In this document: one piece after another, positions 60,310 to 64,000 of the stretch
Layout of the letters: every line of letters starts with the position of its first letter
How positions within the stretch are numbered: the first letter of the stretch is position 1
The notes under the pieces: model-generated
Database searches by the model: none
What the model was told of the DNA's origin: nothing
The model's input: only the letters and a program-made list of their open reading frames with translations
Assembly: GCA_016858145.1 (NCBI GenBank)
Contig: JAEHOE010000063.1
Span: forward strand, 615,395 to 679,394
DNA: 64,000 bases
Reading direction: 5' to 3'
Origin: Edaphochlamys debaryana
Lineage: Eukaryota; Chlorophyta; Chlorophyceae; Chlamydomonadales
Translations under genes and position numbers: made by a program

Positions 60310-60387
60310 TTTAGGGTTAGGGTTTAGGGTTTAGGGGTTTAGGGTTTAGGGTTAAGCTAAACCCTAAACCCTAAAAACCTATTAAAG
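60310..60387. repeat. Interstitial head-to-head telomere-repeat block 3
   Basis: Same 78-bp block at the same monomer position, 1552 bp to the right of block 2, with the same diverged monomers after it. Confidence 0.95.
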
Positions 60388-61315
60388 CTGACCCGTGACC
60401 ATGAGGGTGTGTGTGTGGTGGTGGATGGGTGTGGAGCATGGTGGGAGCAGGCAGTGGAGTGTAGTGAACTCACCCATCTGGCAGCCTAAGCGCTGCAGGT
60501 CTGCTCTGCCCAGAACGATTACTATGCTGGCAGGGACTGGAGGGCAGCAGGAGCCAGCTTGCAGGCATCCTGACCCGTGACCATGGATGGGTGTGGAGCA
60601 TGGTGGGAGCAGGCAGTGGAGTGTAGTGAACTCACCCATCTGGCAGCCTAAATGCTGCAGGACTGCTCTGCCCAAAACGACTACTATGCTGGCAGGGACT
60701 GGAGGGCAGCACGAGAGAGCTTGCAGGCACCCCGACCCGTGACCATGAGGGGGTTGGGGTGGTGGTGGATGGGTGTGGAGTGTGGTGGGAGCAGGCAGTG
60801 GAGTGTAGTGGACTCACCCAGCTGGCTGCCTAAATGCTGCAGGACTGCTCTGCCCAAAACGACTACTATGCTGGCAGGGACTGGAGGGCAGCACGAGAGA
60901 GCTTGCAGGCACCCCGACCCGTGACCATGAGGGGGTTGGGGTGGTGGTGGATGGGTGTGGAGTGTGGTGGGAGCAGGCAGTGGAGTGTAGTGGACTCACC
61001 CAGCTGGCTGCCTAAATGCTGCAGGACTGCTCTGCCCAAAACGACTACTATGCTGGCAGGGACTGGAGGGCAGCACGAGAGAGCTTGCAGGCACCCCGAC
61101 CCGTGACCATGAGGGGGTTGGGGTGGTGGTGGATGGGTGTGGAGTGTGGTGGGAGCAGGCAGTGGAGTGTAGTGGACTCACCCAGCTGGCTGCCTAAATG
61201 CTGCAGGACTGCTCTGCCCAAAACGACTACTATGCTGGCAGGGACTGGAGGGCAGCACGAGAGAGCTTGCAGGCACCCCGACCCGTGACCATGAGGGGGT
61301 TGGGGTGGTGGTGGG

Positions 61316-61393
61316 TTTAGGGTTAGGGTTTAGGGTTTAGGGGTTTAGGGTTTAGGGTTAAGCTAAACCCTAAACCCTAAAAACCTATTAAAG
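61316..61393. repeat. Interstitial head-to-head telomere-repeat block 4
   Basis: Same 78-bp block at the same monomer position, 1006 bp to the right of block 3 (1552 minus three monomers), with the same diverged monomers after it. Confidence 0.95.
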
Positions 61394-64000
61394 CTGACCC
61401 GTGACCATGAGGGTGTGTGTGTGGTGGTGGATGGGTGTGGAGCATGGTGGGAGCAGGCAGTGGAGTGTAGTGAACTCACCCATCTGGCAGCCTAAGCGCT
61501 GCAGGTCTGCTCTGCCCAGAACGATTACTATGCTGGCAGGGACTGGAGGGCAGCAGGAGCCAGCTTGCAGGCATCCTGACCCGTGACCATGGATGGGTGT
61601 GGAGCATGGTGGGAGCAGGCAGTGGAGTGTAGTGAACTCACCCATCTGGCAGCCTAAATGCTGCAGGACTGCTCTGCCCAAAACGACTACTATGCTGGCA
61701 GGGACTGGAGGGCAGCACGAGAGAGCTTGCAGGCACCCCGACCCGTGACCATGAGGGGGTTGGGGTGGTGGTGGATGGGTGTGGAGTGTGGTGGGAGCAG
61801 GCAGTGGAGTGTAGTGGACTCACCCAGCTGGCTGCCTAAATGCTGCAGGACTGCTCTGCCCAAAACGACTACTATGCTGGCAGGGACTGGAGGGCAGCAC
61901 GAGAGAGCTTGCAGGCACCCCGACCCGTGACCATGAGGGGGTTGGGGTGGTGGTGGATGGGTGTGGAGTGTGGTGGGAGCAGGCAGTGGAGTGTAGTGGA
62001 CTCACCCAGCTGGCTGCCTAAATGCTGCAGGACTGCTCTGCCCAAAACGACTACTATGCTGGCAGGGACTGGAGGGCAGCACGAGAGAGCTTGCAGGCAC
62101 CCCGACCCGTGACCATGAGGGGGTTGGGGTGGTGGTGGATGGGTGTGGAGTGTGGTGGGAGCAGGCAGTGGAGTGTAGTGGACTCACCCAGCTGGCTGCC
62201 TAAATGCTGCAGGACTGCTCTGCCCAAAACGACTACTACGCTGGCAGGGACTGGAGGGCAGCACGAGAGAGCTTGCAGGCACCCCGACCCGTGACCATGA
62301 GGGGGTTGGGGTGGTGGTGGATGGGTGTGGAGTGTGGTGGGAGCAGGCAGTGGAGTGTAGTGGACTCACCCAGCTGGCTGCCTAAATGCTGCAGGACTGC
62401 TCTGCCCAAAACGACTACTATGCTGGCAGGGACTGGAGGGCAGCACGAGAGAGCTTGCAGGCACCCCGACCCGTGACCATGAGGGGGTTGGGGTGGTGGT
62501 GGATGGGTGTGGAGTGTGGTGGGAGCAGGCAGTGGAGTGTAGTGGACTCACCCAGCTGGCTGCCTAAATGCTGCAGGACTGCTCTGCCCAAAACGACTAC
62601 TATGCTGGCAGGGACTGGAGGGCAGCACGAGAGAGCTTGCAGGCACCCCGACCCGTGACCATGAGGGGGTTGGGGGTGGTGGTGGATGGGTGTGGAGTGT
62701 GGTGGGAGCAGGCAGTGGAGTGTAGTGGACTCACCCAGCTGGCTGCCTAAATGCTGCAGGACTGCTCTGCCCAAAACGACTACTATGCTGGCAGGGACTG
62801 GAGGGCAGCACGAGAGAGCTTGCAGGCACCCCGACCCGTGACCATGAGGGGGTTGGGGTGGTGGTGGATGGGTGTGGAGTGTGGTGGGAGCAGGCAGTGG
62901 AGTGTAGTGGACTCACCCAGCTGGCTGCCTAAATGCTGCAGGACTGCTCTGCCCAAAACGACTACTATGCTGGCAGGGACTGGAGGGCAGCACGAGAGAG
63001 CTTGCAGGCACCCCGACCCGTGACCATGAGGGGGTTGGGGTGGTGGTGGATGGGTGTGGAGTGTGGTGGGAGCAGGCAGTGGAGTGTAGTGGACTCACCC
63101 AGCTGGCTGCCTAAATGCTGCAGGACTGCTCTGCCCAAAACGACTACTATGCTGGCAGGGACTGGAGGGCAGCACGAGAGAGCTTGCAGGCACCCCGACC
63201 CGTGACCATGAGGGGGTTGGGGTGGTGGTGGATGGGTGTGGAGTGTGGTGGGAGCAGGCAGTGGAGTGTAGTGGACTCACCCAGCTGGCTGCCTAAATGC
63301 TGCAGGACTGCTCTGCCCAAAACGACTACTATGCTGGCAGGGACTGGAGGGCAGCACGAGAGAGCTTGCAGGCACCCCGACCCGTGACCATGAGGGGGTT
63401 GGGGTGGTGGTGGATGGGTGTGGAGTGTGGTGGGAGCAGGCAGTGGAGTGTAGTGGACTCACCCAGCTGGCTGCCTAAATGCTGCAGGACTGCTCTGCCC
63501 AAAACGACTACTATGCTGGCAGGGACTGGAGGGCAGCAAGAGAGAGCTTGCAGGCAACCCGACCCGTGACCATGAGGGGGTTGGGGTGGTGGTGGATGGG
63601 GTGTGGAGTGTGGTGGGAGCAGGCAGTGGAGTGTAGTGGACTCACCCAGCTGGCTGCCTAAATGCTGAGGACTGCTCTGCCCAAAACGACTACTATGCTG
63701 GCATGGACTGAGGGCCGCACTGAGAGAGCTTGCAGGCATACCCGACCCATGCCCATGAGGGGGTGGTTGGGGTGGTGGTGGTTGGCTGGGGTGGCAGTGT
63801 GGTGGGCAGCAGGACACGTGGAGGTGTAGTGGACCTCACCCAGCTGGCTGCCTAACTGCTGCAGGATACCTGCTCTGCCCCACAACGACTACTATGCTGC
63901 AGGGACTGGAGGGCAGCACGAGAAGAGCTTGCAGGCACCCGACCCGTGACCATGCGGGGGTTGGTGGGGTGGTTGGTGGATGGGTGTGGAGTGTGGTGGG

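Larger units (their letters stand above)
48172..64000. repeat. 182-bp satellite array (about 87 monomers, continues past right edge)
   Basis: Head-to-tail copies of a 182-bp monomer (landmarks CTGCCCAAAACGACTACTAT, GGGTTGGGGTGGTGGTGG, CTGGCTGCCTAAATGCTGCA). Copies are nearly identical; most differ at one or two diagnostic sites, such as GGACTTCTCTG against GGACTGCTCTG, GATTAC against GACTAC, TACGCTGG against TATGCTGG, and CCCATGACC against CCCGTGACC. A clearly diverged subfamily (GGAGCATGG, CATCTGGCAGCC, GCAGGAGCCAGC) occurs only directly after the telomeric blocks. 182 is not a multiple of 3 and no frame is conserved across monomers, so it is not coding. Location beside telomeric repeats suggests a subtelomeric or centromere-like satellite. 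Homogeneity falls sharply after about 63590. Confidence 0.97.

Noticed and set aside
55569..61393. Telomeric blocks as a chromosome end
   Set aside because: The repeats are short, inverted on themselves and have satellite on both sides, so they are interstitial.
48353..63569. Repeated 90- and 61-residue open frames in the satellite
   Set aside because: They arise because each monomer leaves the same frames open. The period is not a multiple of 3, both strands are open alike, and no frame runs on through the array.
48172..64000. Regular tandem array as a possible CRISPR
   Set aside because: The whole 182-bp unit is repeated with no unique spacers, there are no cas-like genes, and the surrounding genes are intron-rich and eukaryotic.

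Overview
The window looks like nuclear DNA from a volvocine or chlamydomonad-type green alga. The left two thirds is very GC-rich and its genes are broken into many short exons. Almost every intron there opens with GTGGGG or GTGAG and closes on a long C-tract followed by CAG. Gly/Ala/Pro/Ser-rich low-complexity insertions, Pro-rich extracellular linkers, a TKL-type kinase and TTTAGGG-type telomeric motifs fit the same assignment. The organism call is inference; no marker gene is present.

Layout. (1) 1-3260, minus: 5' part of a 6-phosphofructo-2-kinase gene running off the left edge. (2) 3261-6569: no supported gene, but a 407-bp hAT-type MITE with perfect 8-bp target duplications. (3) 6570-8661, minus: class-B J-domain co-chaperone. 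(4) 9714-14746, minus: spinster-like MFS transporter, 13 coding exons. (5) 15207-26950, plus: a 29-exon gene for a roughly 2063-residue protein ending in a TKL-like kinase domain, divergent from the transporter. (6) 28439-29992, minus: small single-pass membrane protein. (7) 30600-32022, plus: helical protein of unknown function whose first coding exon is only ATG CAG. (8) 33233-37600, minus: two CAP (SCP/PR-1) domain units with a Pro-rich segment between them, the distal one damaged, plus an unassigned Cys-containing exon pair. (9) 38886-47071, plus: a secreted copper amine oxidase of the animal diamine-oxidase type, rebuilt as 24 exons (809 aa) with all recognisable catalytic residues. (10) 48172-64000: a 182-bp satellite array, about 87 monomers, containing four identical-length 78-bp head-to-head telomere-repeat blocks and nested higher-order duplications. 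A MITE and a captured fragment of gene (6) lie at its left edge.

Composition changes near 38 kb. The amine oxidase gene is visibly less GC-rich, and its introns lack the C-tract style of the left-hand genes. It also carries two of three copies of a 0.3-0.4 kb MITE family, one of which landed exactly on a splice donor and duplicated it.

The genes do not form a pathway: sugar-phosphate signalling, chaperone, transporter, kinase, secreted CAP protein and secreted amine oxidase. The best material for a second look is the amine oxidase and its splice-site MITE, the satellite with embedded inverted telomeric blocks, and the two frame-forced GC-AG introns. Exon boundaries were placed by hand from splice signals, reading phase and family conservation; no database search was run.
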